Shown: one piece after another, positions 12,973 to 23,096 of the stretch
Layout: every line of letters starts with the position of its first letter
Position numbering within the stretch: the first letter of the stretch is position 1
NCBI GenBank assembly: GCA_036346225.1
Contig: JARFIW010001342.1
Span: 310,001 to 374,000, forward strand
Length of the DNA: 64,000 bases
Reading direction: 5' to 3'
Source: Platerodrilus igneus
Lineage: Eukaryota; Arthropoda; Insecta; Coleoptera; Lycidae
Program-made: the position numbers and the translations under genes
The notes under the pieces: model-generated
Databases searched by the model: none
What the model was told of the DNA's origin: nothing
The model's input: the letters and a program-made list of their open reading frames with translations, nothing else

Positions 12973-13270
12973 GATCTTGCATGATAATCGACACGGGGTG
13001 TTTAATTTTACTGAATTCATGCTATAATTAACGTAAATATAACAATTTGTTGCTTAATTGGTTGTTTTCTTTTAAGCGGCCCAAAAACTGTAGCGCCCAT
13101 GGCCACTGGCAATGGAATAGCTCCCTTTGCTTCATGTATTTTATGAAAAAGTCCTGACTCGGAACTCATAACAGAGTCGGTATCAACTAATAATTCAACA
13201 TCACTACCTTCAATGCTCGCTCGCAATACGAGGGTACGAAATACTTAACTAACCGCACTTTGGACAATTA

Positions 13271-13851
13271 TTATACTGACTAAAGATATTTTATTACAAA
13301 TTGAACACCCCGTGGTAGAACATACGTTAGGTGTTTCATTAAATACATATGAGCTTAACCCTAAAATTAATTAGAATGCTTGACACATCTCACGTCCCTA
13401 ATTGAATTAACGTATTGCCAAATACGAATTCAATTCCTTCACAGAGTCCTAGTCAGGTCAACTAATGTTCGGTAAGGTACTAAATTTACTGTATTGTGAA
13501 TGCTCTGCAATAACGCAGTAATGTCTTCCAGAATAAGAAATGGGGTTGACGACGCGCACCACTTTACACTATCCGTTAAAAAGCAGAAAACTTTTCTATT
13601 TACTTGTCTTCGGACAACGATTCGACGGGTGGCAACGTACCAACACGTGATCCCCCGCAGCAAAACTGGTGTACTTACGAGTAACTCAATAATGCCTGAA
13701 CATTTTTGGTTGTTTTTAGTGGTCAACCTCTCGCTTGCTAGAAAAACAAAAACCATCAGCTCCGTTTCACAATCTCCACAACCAATTCCTCGTACAAATA
13801 TATTTCTGCTTGATATAGCAATTCATTCAATGATTTTTTTTTCATTTTTAG
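13271..13851. other. end of 8.9-kb FTSJ3 intron
   Basis: No gene is recognised. The open frame that appears to extend the next exon leftwards (from 13500) is intronic: a polypyrimidine tract and TTTTTAG acceptor at 13832-13851 precede the conserved exon. The residues upstream have no counterpart in FTSJ3. Confidence 0.7.
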
Positions 13852-14262
13852 GTTTTAGCGATTCAGAAATGAGTTCAAACGATGACAATGAAGACGAATC
13901 CACTAAAAAAATTGCCAAAGCAAAGAATCCTCTTATAACAGATTTAGATCATCGAAGTAAAGAAGAAAAAAGAGCACAGAAAGCACAACTGTGGTTTGAA
14001 CGAGATGCTTTTAAAAATCTTCTTACCGAAGAAGATGAAGACGTTGATTTAGATATGCTTGTTAAGAAATATCAAAGTGAAGGTGTAGAAGTTGTCGGAG
14101 AAGAAACAAACAGTACACCTTCAAAAAAGCAGGTAACAGACAGTGCTTATAGTAGTGATAACGAAAGTAGTGATGATAGCGATTACAACATCGAAACTGA
14201 TTTGGTTAAATCAAAGAAAACCATCAAAAAAAGTAATGGCTTTGAAATAGTAAAAAGCACAG
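13852..14262 (+). CDS. FTSJ3: FTSJ3/Spb1 internal exon
   Basis: This exon joins the previous one in phase 1 across an 8,878-bp intron. It encodes about 137 residues at the start of the Spb1 C-terminal region: FSDSE and acidic stretches, then NPLITDLDHRSKEEKRAQKAQLWF, continuing to FERDAFKNL. This Asp/Lys-rich segment, with the LWF(E/D)xxxFxxL motif, is a family signature. The second half is low-complexity Ser/Asp (SSDNESSDDSDY), as in orthologues where this region is a phospho-acidic linker. The donor is GTATGA at 14263 and the exon ends in phase 1. No stop or frameshift is present. The minus-strand ORF over 13439-13756 lies in the intron and is not a gene. Confidence 0.94.
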
Positions 14263-14307
14263 GTATGATTATCTGAGTCATTTCCAGTCTTTATTTAGTA
14301 TTCTTAG

Positions 14308-14489
14308 GTAAAAGGAAACTTTCTGAAGAAGAATTAGTATTAGGAACAATGATGATCGATAGTAAAAAGGCAAAACGCGATCTAATAGATGGGGCTTGGA
14401 ACCGTTACGCCTTTAATGATACTAATTTGCCAGATTGGTTTGTTGAAGATGAGAAAAAACATATGCGCCAAGAGTTACCAGTTCCCAAG
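14308..14489 (+). CDS. FTSJ3: FTSJ3/Spb1 internal exon ([10 protein letters not shown] block)
   Basis: A 45-bp intron (14263-14307, acceptor TTCTTAG) separates this exon from the last. It encodes about 60 residues carrying the best conserved motif of the Spb1 C-terminal domain: [18 protein letters not shown], followed by [12 protein letters not shown]. In yeast Spb1 and human FTSJ3 the equivalent block is nearly identical, so this exon fixes the identification. It ends in phase 0 with donor GTAATA at 14490. Confidence 0.96.
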
Positions 14490-15340
14490 GTAATAACAAA
14501 CACTCTTACCTTCTCATGGGCGTTCAAATGAGAGAATTACTATAGTTTAAGTAAAATATAAAAAGCACTTTAAATTTTAAAACATTTTTGGCGTTTCTAT
14601 ATCAGCTTCAGCTTATTTGATCAACATTTTCTCTAAAACTACAACAAGCTTTCATTTTTGTCCTTTATAAATTTTGCTTAATGTAACCAGCTTTTATCCT
14701 AGTGCTGAATTTTTTGTTTTCAAATACTATTTTTTACAATAAGTTTAATCAATGCAACTTTATGCGTTTTTGACTATGTCCAGTTAATAATAATCTATTC
14801 TTTTCATTATATATAAATGTTTGGTTAGGTCAATGAAACGTTTCTACCGTAGGAATTAACATATACCATTAACACGTACCCGACCATAACCACTCGGATT
14901 TCCACATAGGTGCTGCTATCTTAGATCAGGGCTACCAATTTTCAGTTGCTAACACAGTCTAGCCGTCGTTGATGGTGTGTTTATTTTGTATTTGCACTGT
15001 CAACGAACATTCAGTAGATTTTTTATCGAGTTGGTTTTTGAGCATTCATTTTTTGTGTTTTGTTGTAGTGTTTTTTTGTACGTGCTTTAGAAGAAACTAA
15101 TGAACGGTAGTACTATTATATTTGTGTATATTTTTGTGTGGTAGTTTTGGTGTATAAACAATTTTTTGTGACTTTCTCATCGAATGTAAGTTTAGCATTG
15201 TTATGTTTCGATTGGCTACAGAATAATTTTATTTTAATAATTATCTTAGGGGACTTTCTTGTAGAATTAAGTAGGCTATGACACATAAATAAAGTTTTGA
15301 GTTACCAGCATTTCTCGGGCAATATTTATAATTCATTATT
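14490..15340. other. start of 8.1-kb FTSJ3 intron
   Basis: AT-rich and TG-rich noncoding sequence with nothing recognisable as a gene, RNA or terminal repeat. The intron extends 14490-22618. Confidence 0.6.
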
Positions 15341-15349
15341 GTATTTTGT

Positions 15350-15600
15350 GGCGTAGACGTATTGTCATACTTCGAGTTATGTGCATCATTGCTTTGACCA
15401 ATGAGAACGTGTGATGGAAATGAGCACTATGATTGACTACTCTGGACTACCATACCTAAAAGTCGAAGTGACAAGTTAGTGCTTGCAATGCAGTGAAGTT
15501 GTCTTTCAATTTCTACCTTCATATCTCTTAGTATCCGTCTGTTCCTCATTTTAATGTTGTAGATGGTCAACAAACTTCATCGCATCTGCAGAATAGAGAC
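15350..15600 (+). repeat. dispersed intronic repeat, copy 1
   Basis: GTGCATCATTGCTTTGACCA and the following GAGAACGTGTGA at 15381-15414 recur, inverted, at 22153-22186 with about 31 of 34 positions matching. A more diverged direct copy lies at 21110-21370, sharing the order of blocks up to the terminal GTAGxTCAACAA...GCATCT. No coding is present, so a nonautonomous element is likely. Confidence 0.6.
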
Positions 15601-15891
15601 CACCGTGCCCATACAAATAATGTGTAAAAATTTGCATGGCAATTGCCGTAATATAAGTATTCTGTAATTGGCTCCACCTTAATTTAACTATCTAGATAAA
15701 TAAAGGTTGGCTATTTCATGGTATTAATTATTATTATTTTTGTATTTTAAAATCTGTAATATTACTACCTCCTCTGTACAACCACACAATGATTTATATT
15801 ACTTTTGTATCAATCTAATCGACAAGTAATTGTGTTCGTGTACATCATTTACGAGGACTACTGTACATTCGCATTTCATTTCTTCTTCTTG

Positions 15892-15894
<3 letters not shown>

Positions 15895-15930
<36 letters not shown>
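15895..15930. repeat. (AT)n microsatellite
   Basis: About 36 bp of uninterrupted AT dinucleotide repeat inside the 8.1-kb FTSJ3 intron. Confidence 0.95.
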
Positions 15931-15933
<3 letters not shown>

Positions 15934-16049
15934 GTATGTCTAGATATATTGACGTGATAAGGGTCCACGAGAGGTCATGGAAATCCAAATTCTGAAAATA
16001 AATCCCACGAAAATATAATAGAATCTGGAAAAAATGGAATTTTCCGTAA

Positions 16050-16260
16050 ATTCATAGTTACGCCCTGTATAATATAAGAGTACCTTTATTGATTGATGTA
16101 TAATGCAAAAATGCAAATTGCGCGTATATAAAAAATCACCCTGTATTATATAAGTGTATTGTAAATAAATAGCAAGTAACGTAAGTTGTAAAATAATTAA
16201 TTGTAAGATTACCGTAAAATGCATTTTAAAATAAATACAAAGCCATTTATTTTGTAATTA
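16050..16260 (+). repeat. dispersed CACCCTGTATAATA repeat, forward copy
   Basis: This contains two CCCTGTATxATATAAG blocks (about 16063 and 16138), followed by GTATTGTAAATAxATAGCAA and AATAAATACAAAGCC. The same blocks occur in the same order on the opposite strand at 20900-21060. The two copies form a widely spaced inverted pair in one intron. Nothing is coded. Confidence 0.65.
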
Positions 16261-17730
16261 TCAATACATTTTTGATACAAGTGCATTTGATTTGCTGTAA
16301 ATAGCATAAAAGAGTATAGCTTTACGCATTTAGTTTGAAAAACTACAATCAACGTGTATTTAAAAATCTCAAAATTAATAAATAATTTTGTGTACTGAAA
16401 CGAAAGCAAATATTTCTATAAAACGGAACCCCTTTTGTATTAAAAACCAATTAAAGTTTAAATTAATTACCCTGTGGATATTGAAATTTATTCTAAATAA
16501 TGAATTCTCTAGAATATAGAAATATGAGTCATCGGTATTTAAAAATACGTTAAAATCGTATAACTCATTAATAAGTAAACATTTTATTCCTAGAAGCAGC
16601 TTGAACATTGAAAATAAACCATAAAATTCCTGGAATAACCGATAAATAATTGATTCTCTTTTGCATTAGTATGCAACGCCGTAATAATAGTATATGTGGG
16701 ACAAGAACGGCAAGAACGCCTCACGGATAATTGGAACCAGATAACAAGGTGATAAATTCCAAAATCAGGGACGCTAATTAGATTTTCAGAGAAACTTTAC
16801 ATCATCATGTTTCACATTTTTCTAGTAAGCTTCTGGAAACAGATAAATTTGTATATAAAGGAAACGTTTATTCATTAGGAGGTCATTCATTGATTAGATT
16901 TCATTCATGCGAGCACAAATGTTATTTTAACCGCAAGCTGTTGCTATAATATTTGAGTATGTAGTAAACATACTGTAATGTAACCAAATCGCGAGGTCGT
17001 AAAGAATAAAAAAGCGATGTTTTAAACGTAACTTGTAAAGAAAAATGGAATTTATTAATTACGATGAAGAGGCAAGATTCCTCAATATAAAGTTATTTTA
17101 ATAAAATAATTGAAGGGAATATTTAACCAAAAATGTACTTTGGTAATTGCTGTTTGAAATGAGAATTTTTTTATGATTTGGAGATCAATTTAATATAAGA
17201 AGATTTTTAATTAAGAGGAGCGTGTTTGTGGATTCTGCAAATATCACTTTTGGATTTATTTTTAACTGATATTGGAGTATTTGGATCTAGTTTAAGATAG
17301 TCCTAATAATTGTTTTTTCTGCGAGGGATTTCTTTTACCAGGAGTTTGTGTTCGGAGTTCGAAATACTCTGACCTTTTAATAGATTATATGTCGAGGATT
17401 TTTCCTGGCCAAAACAAATCTTACAAGCGTGGAAATAATTTATTACCAGGTAAATGATCCTCAAAAGAATAAGTTTAATTCTGTAAATTTAAAATAAGGT
17501 AAGAAACAATATTTTTATCAAGTACTTTTTAGAAATTATTTTGTTTGAAAGAAACAATGTTATAAATGCTTTTGTATGAAAGAAAATAATTCATATTGTA
17601 TAAATGCTTTGTGGTATTACTGCTTTTATTTCATTTTGAAAACTCTGTAAATTCCGTTGAGCTAGTCAGGCAAAGTTAAAAACGAAGGTAAGTGAATAAT
17701 CTCAAGTAAAAGAGTGCTGTATCTTTTTTC
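16260..17730. other. AT-rich intronic sequence
   Basis: Very AT-rich. Minus-strand open frames at 16209-16608 consist of AT-biased residues (F, I, L, Y, K, N) with no motif and are chance ORFs. No repeat or RNA gene is recognised. Confidence 0.5.
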
Positions 17731-17732
17731 AC

Positions 17733-17850
17733 AACACCCTTTTAGTAACGCCCCAAAGCGAGGCTTGTCATAGCACTCTTTTAGCGACACCTCAACACGG
17801 GGCCATTTTCGTACACTCTTCCAGCGATGCTCTCAGTGCGGCCGTTATCA
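17733..17850. repeat. three ~39-bp tandem repeats
   Basis: Starts at about 17734, 17773 and 17812 share the pattern CACYCTTYYAGYRAYRCY followed by a GC-richer half with GCGAGG, CGGGGC or GCGGCC. The units are diverged. They directly precede a long inverted repeat (17860-17959) and may be part of the same short element. Confidence 0.6.
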
Positions 17851-17859
17851 TTCAAGAAC

Positions 17860-17959
17860 ATTGTCGGTTGTTTTGCAGAGAGAAATCCGCCAATCAGATG
17901 AGCTGCAATCACAGCAAAACCAATGATTGGCTTTTTCTCTTTGTAAAACAACCAACAAT
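17860..17959. repeat. 100-bp imperfect inverted repeat (hairpin)
   Basis: The left arm begins ATTGTCGGTTGTTTTGCAGA. The right arm, read on the minus strand, begins ATTGTTGGTTGTTTTACAAA. Each arm continues through GAGAAA to a GCCAATCA-like block, giving arms of about 37 bp around a loop of about 25 bp. It has the shape of a foldback or MITE-like element. No target duplication was identified. Confidence 0.75.
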
Positions 17960-18239
17960 TTAATTTACTTTCCTAATACCAGACAGAATTATTCATTACT
18001 ATCAAGCTAGAAGCGCATTAATTTCTGTCGAGCAACTTCTCCATTAACATTAGTAGTAGTACTTTCTTAGAAAGTCAATTAATGTTATAGTAGGTAATCC
18101 GTTATTTGTTTATTTTCACCTGAAGTTCCTTAAAATCTAAACTCACCTTATGTTTCAATAACCAATCACACCCTAAAATGAAACTTATTTAGTTTATTTA
18201 GTTTAAGTACTACTCTGTCTCCATCCCATCTATATCTAC

Positions 18240-18950
18240 TGATAGTAATAACTTTTTGCGCCTTTTGGCTGCAATGAATTTTACTTTAATTATTGAATTA
18301 GGGGATTTTTTAATTCAGCTTGGGATAGCTTTTTTCCCATTCTTAAATTAAATATTTACAGTCAAAGTTCATGAATAGAGTCTCTACCGAATACGAGGAC
18401 AATCACCCCATGATTCATGACATCTAAACCACATATGCTCACGTTTCTCAGGTTTACTAAACGAATGAAATATGGTTAAAACACGCAGTCATTGAGAAGC
18501 ATGGAATGGAGGGGATATGCAGGCTCAAGAGGAGCGATGCATTTTAAAGTAAAGGACTTGACTATTGGCTATCGAAAAGAACGAACGTGTGTGTATGTTA
18601 GTTTTCGGCGAAGTGATTCCTTTCGTGTTTTGTAACTTTTCTATTACATAAAACAAATGTTCCGCTAACCTGTAAGTGCTTTTGCTTTGCCCATAAAATT
18701 TGTACATACAGACGAAACCATTTAGCATCAATCCGGACTTAAAAATTAGTTAAAGCGGCCTTTGGTTCCAGCAGAAAAGCAGGCAAGCCTCTGGCTTATT
18801 GTTATTTTTGTTGGCTTTTTACTTATGACGGCAACACTTGCAGCTGAATTTGGGGACATAATAGTTTACATCCATGGTAATACAGTGATTGGCAACGTGG
18901 GGAAAGCTTAAATATATTTTAATTTTTATTATTGTAACAACCTGCTGTTT
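18240..18950 (-). repeat. solo-LTR-like copy of the macro-Gypsy LTR family
   Basis: Similar along its full length to 53350-54013. Shared blocks include GTTAGTTTTCGGCGAAGTGA, CCCATAAAATTTGTACA, then ATCCGGAC and CTTATTGTTATTTTTGTTGG. The stretch ends in TTATTATTGTAA. No internal coding flanks it, so it is best read as a solo LTR in the FTSJ3 intron. At 53.35 kb the same sequence lies immediately downstream of a minus-strand retrotransposon, which gives the orientation. The apparent ORFs inside (18525-18731, 18819-19013) are chance. Confidence 0.75.
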
Positions 18951-20880
18951 GATTGTCTGACTTCTTACCCCTATAGCAACAGCGATGTCGGTATTAGTGA
19001 CTGGTAGTAGCATAGAAAAATCCTTTATATTTTTAAAACTTCATAAAAATCCCTATAATAACAGATACCTTACTACCACTATCAAGCGATACCTTAACCT
19101 GTAAACCTGCCACCTTCATATGAAAACATGGGCTTAGTATCATATCTATATCTTCCTTTCCTCTCCCTCACTTAATAATATTTGACCATCGTTATAAAAA
19201 CTTGGTCATAAAACATATGTTTCCCCTTCTTTCCGCATTATTTAAGCTAGGCTGCTGCTCCCGCCATTCGATTTCTTCTTCCCAAGAGCACTAGGTCTTA
19301 CATTTTGTGTATTATTGTTAGTACGGTATTATACATTACTACTGGTATTGTGCCTAAAATTGAGTCCTCTTTCTGTACACCAATTGGCATTAATAAGACT
19401 AATTTGCTCCCTTGCATTTGTCATCTATTTTACTTAAATATTTTTCAACCTCCTCTATTTTAGTAAAACTCTGAATTATAATACCTCTTTGAATTTCAGA
19501 TGTAAAATGATTCGAAAGCATTCTGATTAATGTTGCCTCCAGTATTGCTTCAACAGGAAAGCGAGCTTCTTTACAAGTTTAAAAAAATTATCTGCTCTGT
19601 TACTTCACTTAAATGTTCCATATTTTATTTTTAAGTAAATATCTCTTTACCTCTCTTTACCTTTCCACCCAATGTCTGTTTAAAAGCACTAGAAAAATTG
19701 TTTGGCCAAAAGTCCTTGGCAGAATCTATAAAAAAAATCAAGAGTGTTTCGATCTCTGACCACAAACTTCCTGGTAAATATATCCTTACAAAAATAAAAT
19801 TATATGATTAAGACGTATTCTACCTTAAGTTAAATGACAAATACTCAAATATCAGTTACAAATAAAATAAATCTAAAAGTAATACTTGCAAAATCGACAA
19901 AGCGCTTTCTAATTCGTAATTAACAGTATTAAATATCTTTTGCTTATATTTTTAAACTGACGTTCAAAATTAGCTCACAAGACTTTCATATTATTTAAAT
20001 CTCCATTTAGAAACCAATGTGCATTCTCGGTTTAATTATAAAATTTTAAAATAGCTTTTTATCTTGAAGAATTTTCCATCTTCATTGTATATTACAAAAC
20101 AAATAACTGCATTTAACAATTTCCATTTTTATGCAGGTTATGTTTACAATTTACTTCTTTATTCATTGTTACATGCTAATTATTAACTACGGTATGTGTA
20201 TGCATATTTTAAAACAATTTCTTCTCAAAGTGACATTTTAACGATCGTGTTTGTGAATGAATCTCTTTAATAAAAGTTGTCGTTTATATACAATTTATCT
20301 TGACTACATCACGCCTTCTACATTGTTCTAGTACACCGCAATGATGTAAAATTTCTGAGAAAAATTCATTAGCATCGACTGTGTGATTGATTTATAATAG
20401 TGACGTGCGTTGTCCGTCCTACTCGAACACTTAAGGTTATTGTGGCGTCGCATACTATTTCAGTAGTAATGCGAAAGCTAATAAATAATTCTTATCTATG
20501 TTATGGGTTTTTAATGTTCCGAGACTTCTTAGAAGAAACGTTTATTTATTAATTAGGTATTTACGTAGTTCTAAGTACAGATGGCGCATACTTTCTCTAT
20601 TCCGAATATTCTAGAAAATTCTTTATTTAAATTTGAATTTATGTTATACACAAGTAAATGTGGGTAATTAATTTAAGCTTTAATTGCTTTATCAATGGGT
20701 TTTGCACATGCAGAAAAACCCGCATTCTTAATGCTTGAAAAATATGTGTTTCACGGCAAACTAAAATGTGTTTAATACACCTCTATTAAGATTAAAGCAT
20801 TAATTTTTTTAACAAGATTGATATAGTTCTTACGCTAAATAGAACGAATGTTTTATATGCAATTGGAAATGTATTTTTAT
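18951..20880. other. AT-rich intronic sequence
   Basis: No gene or terminal repeat is recognised. 19200-19760 may contain minus-strand gag debris of an LTR element (a charged coding-like texture with many stops), but I cannot name a motif. The rest is AT-rich. Confidence 0.35.
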
Positions 20881-20899
20881 GCTAATAAGTGAATATAAA

Positions 20900-21060
20900 C
20901 GGCTTTGTATTTATCTTAAAGTGATTATATAAAAACACGGAATTGTTTTTTGCTACTGCACATTATTTGCTATGTATTTATAATACGCTTATATTATACA
21001 GGGTGATTGCATTTTTTGATTGGCAAAAAGTAAGCTTGTATTATACAGGGTGTAACCATT
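20900..21060 (-). repeat. dispersed CACCCTGTATAATA repeat, inverted copy
   Basis: On the minus strand this reads CACCCTGTATAATATAAGCG, then GTATTATAAATACATAGCAA, then AAGATAAATACAAAGCC, matching 16050-16260 block by block. As in the other copy, the CCCTGTATAATA motif occurs twice (about 21000 and 21050). Confidence 0.65.
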
Positions 21061-21109
21061 AATTTTCTGAAATTTCTATTTTTTCAATATAATTTATGGT
21101 ATGTATTTT

Positions 21110-21370
21110 ACTGCACAGACGTTTTTCTCATGCTCAAAGTAATGTGTGTCATTGCTTCCACTATGAGAATAACGACAGTAGAGATATTTAAATAGGTTCA
21201 TGTGAATGAACACCATGATCGTGGTAGCTTACCTTGGGCTTTTTTTACCAATCAGTGCAGAAGATGCAGTGAAGCTACGTTTAGATTTCTTACTGTCCTT
21301 TTATCTTAATATCTGTTGTGTTCCATAATCTTGTAGGTCAACAACAATAGCATCTTCACTGCGAATTTGC
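21110..21370 (+). repeat. dispersed intronic repeat, copy 2
   Basis: A diverged direct copy of 15350-15600. Blocks GTGTCATTGCTT, ATGAGAA, CACCATGATC, ATGCAGTGAAG and GTAGGTCAACAA occur in the same order. Confidence 0.5.
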
Positions 21371-22039
21371 ACTAAATAGTCCAATGAACCAACGAGAACT
21401 CTGACCTATGTGTGAAAGGACTAATACATAGCATTTGCCATACAGAAATGACCGTAATACGAAAATATGGTATTTCATTCTACCTTAAATATCTATATCA
21501 ATATAGGTTAGCAATTTCCTTGATTTATATTGTTATCTTTCAGTACTGTATAGAGAATCTGTGTAATAGTGTTACGCCTCTGTATGGTAACCTGATAGAT
21601 TGTTATTTTTATACTTTTCATTTTATGAGTAATAACTATACATTATTTTTTTAAAATTTATTGAATTTATAAGCAGTATACTACTACTTGTCTGTTAGAC
21701 AGGTAAAAGGTACTATAGTTCATCGCATGCACGTACAGAGGTTGTAATCGATTTCACATGAATTGTAAACATCAAATTTACTTTGCTTACAAATTAACTT
21801 TGCAAAATTATTAAACTAGGCTTATCTGTTCTTCTAAATAATAAAATTTTGGTAAAGCTGATTAATGAATACTTATATTACGACATTTGTCACGCTGGAA
21901 TACCAATTATTTGTACGACTACATAAACTGGGTTGTAGCTTTTTGTCCTGTTATATATACAAATTGTTTAAGTGGATTCTATATTTCCCTACAACATCAA
22001 AGGAACATGACATAAGGTAATTGCTCAGGTAGGAATTGA

Positions 22040-22220
22040 CGGGTGAACTCCACACACTAAAGCACTGCATACAGCTTCAAGATATGATAGTTATGTGTAG
22101 AACGATCATGGTGGCTGTCTTTTTCACTTGTCAAAGCCACCACCCTTATTTGTTACACGTTCTGATTGGTCAGAGCAATGATGCACATCACTTCACATGA
22201 TGGGAAAATGTCTACATTGC
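22040..22220 (-). repeat. dispersed intronic repeat, copy 3 (inverted)
   Basis: The minus strand matches copy 1 at the GTGCATCATTGCTCTGACCA block (22153-22186) and the block that follows it. It lies 400 bp before the penultimate FTSJ3 exon. Confidence 0.6.
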
Positions 22221-22618
22221 AAAATGCATAATAATAAAAACATTCTAAAAAACCCTGAGGAGAATTCACACGACTTATGCTCTAGCTAAATTGTAATGTG
22301 TAATACACTTTAAATTAATGGTTACAAAACCTCTACGATTGAGGCGTAACAATACTACCGTTTAAATATGAAATTTTTTATTAGGCACCTATCAACAATG
22401 TGCAAAAAATCATTGGTAAACGCCGGGTGGTTTCGATAGGAGTTTTTTTTTTCTGTTAGGTTTTTTCAACATTGAAGGTACAATAAATTCATAAAATATT
22501 CATCCTATTGACAAAAATTTCCAATTTAAACGTAGAAATAAATTTGACTCTTGAGTTAGCAACACTGAAAGGCGGCAACGAACATGTTAAGACCTGCTGT
22601 AATTTAATATTTTTCCAG

Positions 22619-22806
22619 GAAATGGTTGAAACATATACAAAGAGACTTCAAGAAATAAATGTACGCCCAATTAAAAAAGTTGTAGAAGCTAAAGCACGTA
22701 AGAAGAAACGAGCCTTAAGGAAACTTGAGAAAGCTAAGAAGAAAGTTGAAGCGATTATGGAGAATGTAGATGTTACAGAAAAAGAAAAAGCAAAACAGAT
22801 TAGACA
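22619..22806 (+). CDS. FTSJ3: FTSJ3/Spb1 penultimate exon (ARPIKKVxEAKARKKxR block)
   Basis: Joined in phase 0 to the 14308-14489 exon across an 8,129-bp intron; the acceptor is TTTTCCAG at 22611-22618. It encodes about 62 residues: a helix ([18 protein letters not shown]), then [20 protein letters not shown] and [13 protein letters not shown]. This is the basic coiled-coil core of the Spb1 C-terminal domain, which in yeast engages the maturing 60S particle. It ends in phase 2 (CA of a Gln codon) at donor GTAAGA. The open frame continuing left from 22618 is intronic, and the minus-strand ORF 22648-22935 is a shadow. Confidence 0.96.
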
Positions 22807-22852
22807 GTAAGAGATATTTTTTTTTACATTTTTAGAAATATATTTTTTGTAG

Positions 22853-23096
22853 GTTATATAAAAAGGCGAAAGCAAAACCCAAATCTGATGTGACTTATGT
22901 GGTATCAAAGAAATACATGGCAGCACGTAAACCAAGGAGACCTGCTGGTGTTAAAGGACAGTACAAAGTTGTAGATCCTCGAATGAAGAAGGATATGAGA
23001 GGGCAACAGAAGGCTAATGCAAAGGACAAGAAATCAAAGAAAGGAAACAAAAATTTTAACAAAAATAAATCAAAGAAGCAAAGAAGAAAAAGTTAA
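22853..23096 (+). CDS. FTSJ3: FTSJ3/Spb1 last exon with stop
   Basis: A 46-bp intron (22807-22852) precedes it. The exon completes the Gln codon and reads LYKKAKAK, then [29 protein letters not shown], and a Lys-rich tail ending at TAA 23094-23096. [22 protein letters not shown] is an invariant family block. The Lys/Asn-rich C-terminus is a typical nucleolar localisation tail. No break is seen, and with the four exons upstream this gives about 466 residues of the C-terminal half. Candidate poly(A) signals are weak; ATTAAA lies near 23138. Confidence 0.96.

Larger units (their letters stand above)
10189..13270 (-). mobile_element. degenerate Gypsy pol with nested insertions
   Basis: Minus-strand pieces lie in the correct order of a Ty3/Gypsy pol. 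A CPKCG zinc-finger scrap lies at about 13250, the protease at 13017-13226, the reverse transcriptase at about 12300-11580 and RNase H at about 11100-10189. The protease carries LVDTDS where DTGS is usual. The RT carries EMTEFGAIEKK near its start and YVDN in place of the catalytic YVDD at about 11700. RNase H ends with the DTLSRFPF block. The element is interrupted by two SINEs (10570-10872, 11248-11542) and an LTR-like segment (about 12590-12930). Many stops and the YVDN change show it is dead. It lies in the first long FTSJ3 intron, antisense to the gene. Confidence 0.8.

Noticed and set aside
12990..13315. Small transposon bounded by inverted ACACGGGGTGTT-like words
   Set aside because: The inverted match is about 12-15 bp with no target duplication. 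It spans protease coding of the Gypsy that appears uninterrupted.
13500..13851. N-terminal extension of the FTSJ3 exon or a separate gene starting at 13500
   Set aside because: The extension has no family similarity and contains the polypyrimidine tract and acceptor of the intron. The exon starts at 13852 by phase and conservation.
16209..16608. Overlapping minus-strand ORFs as small membrane proteins
   Set aside because: Hydrophobic composition follows from extreme AT content. No starts, conservation or context support them.
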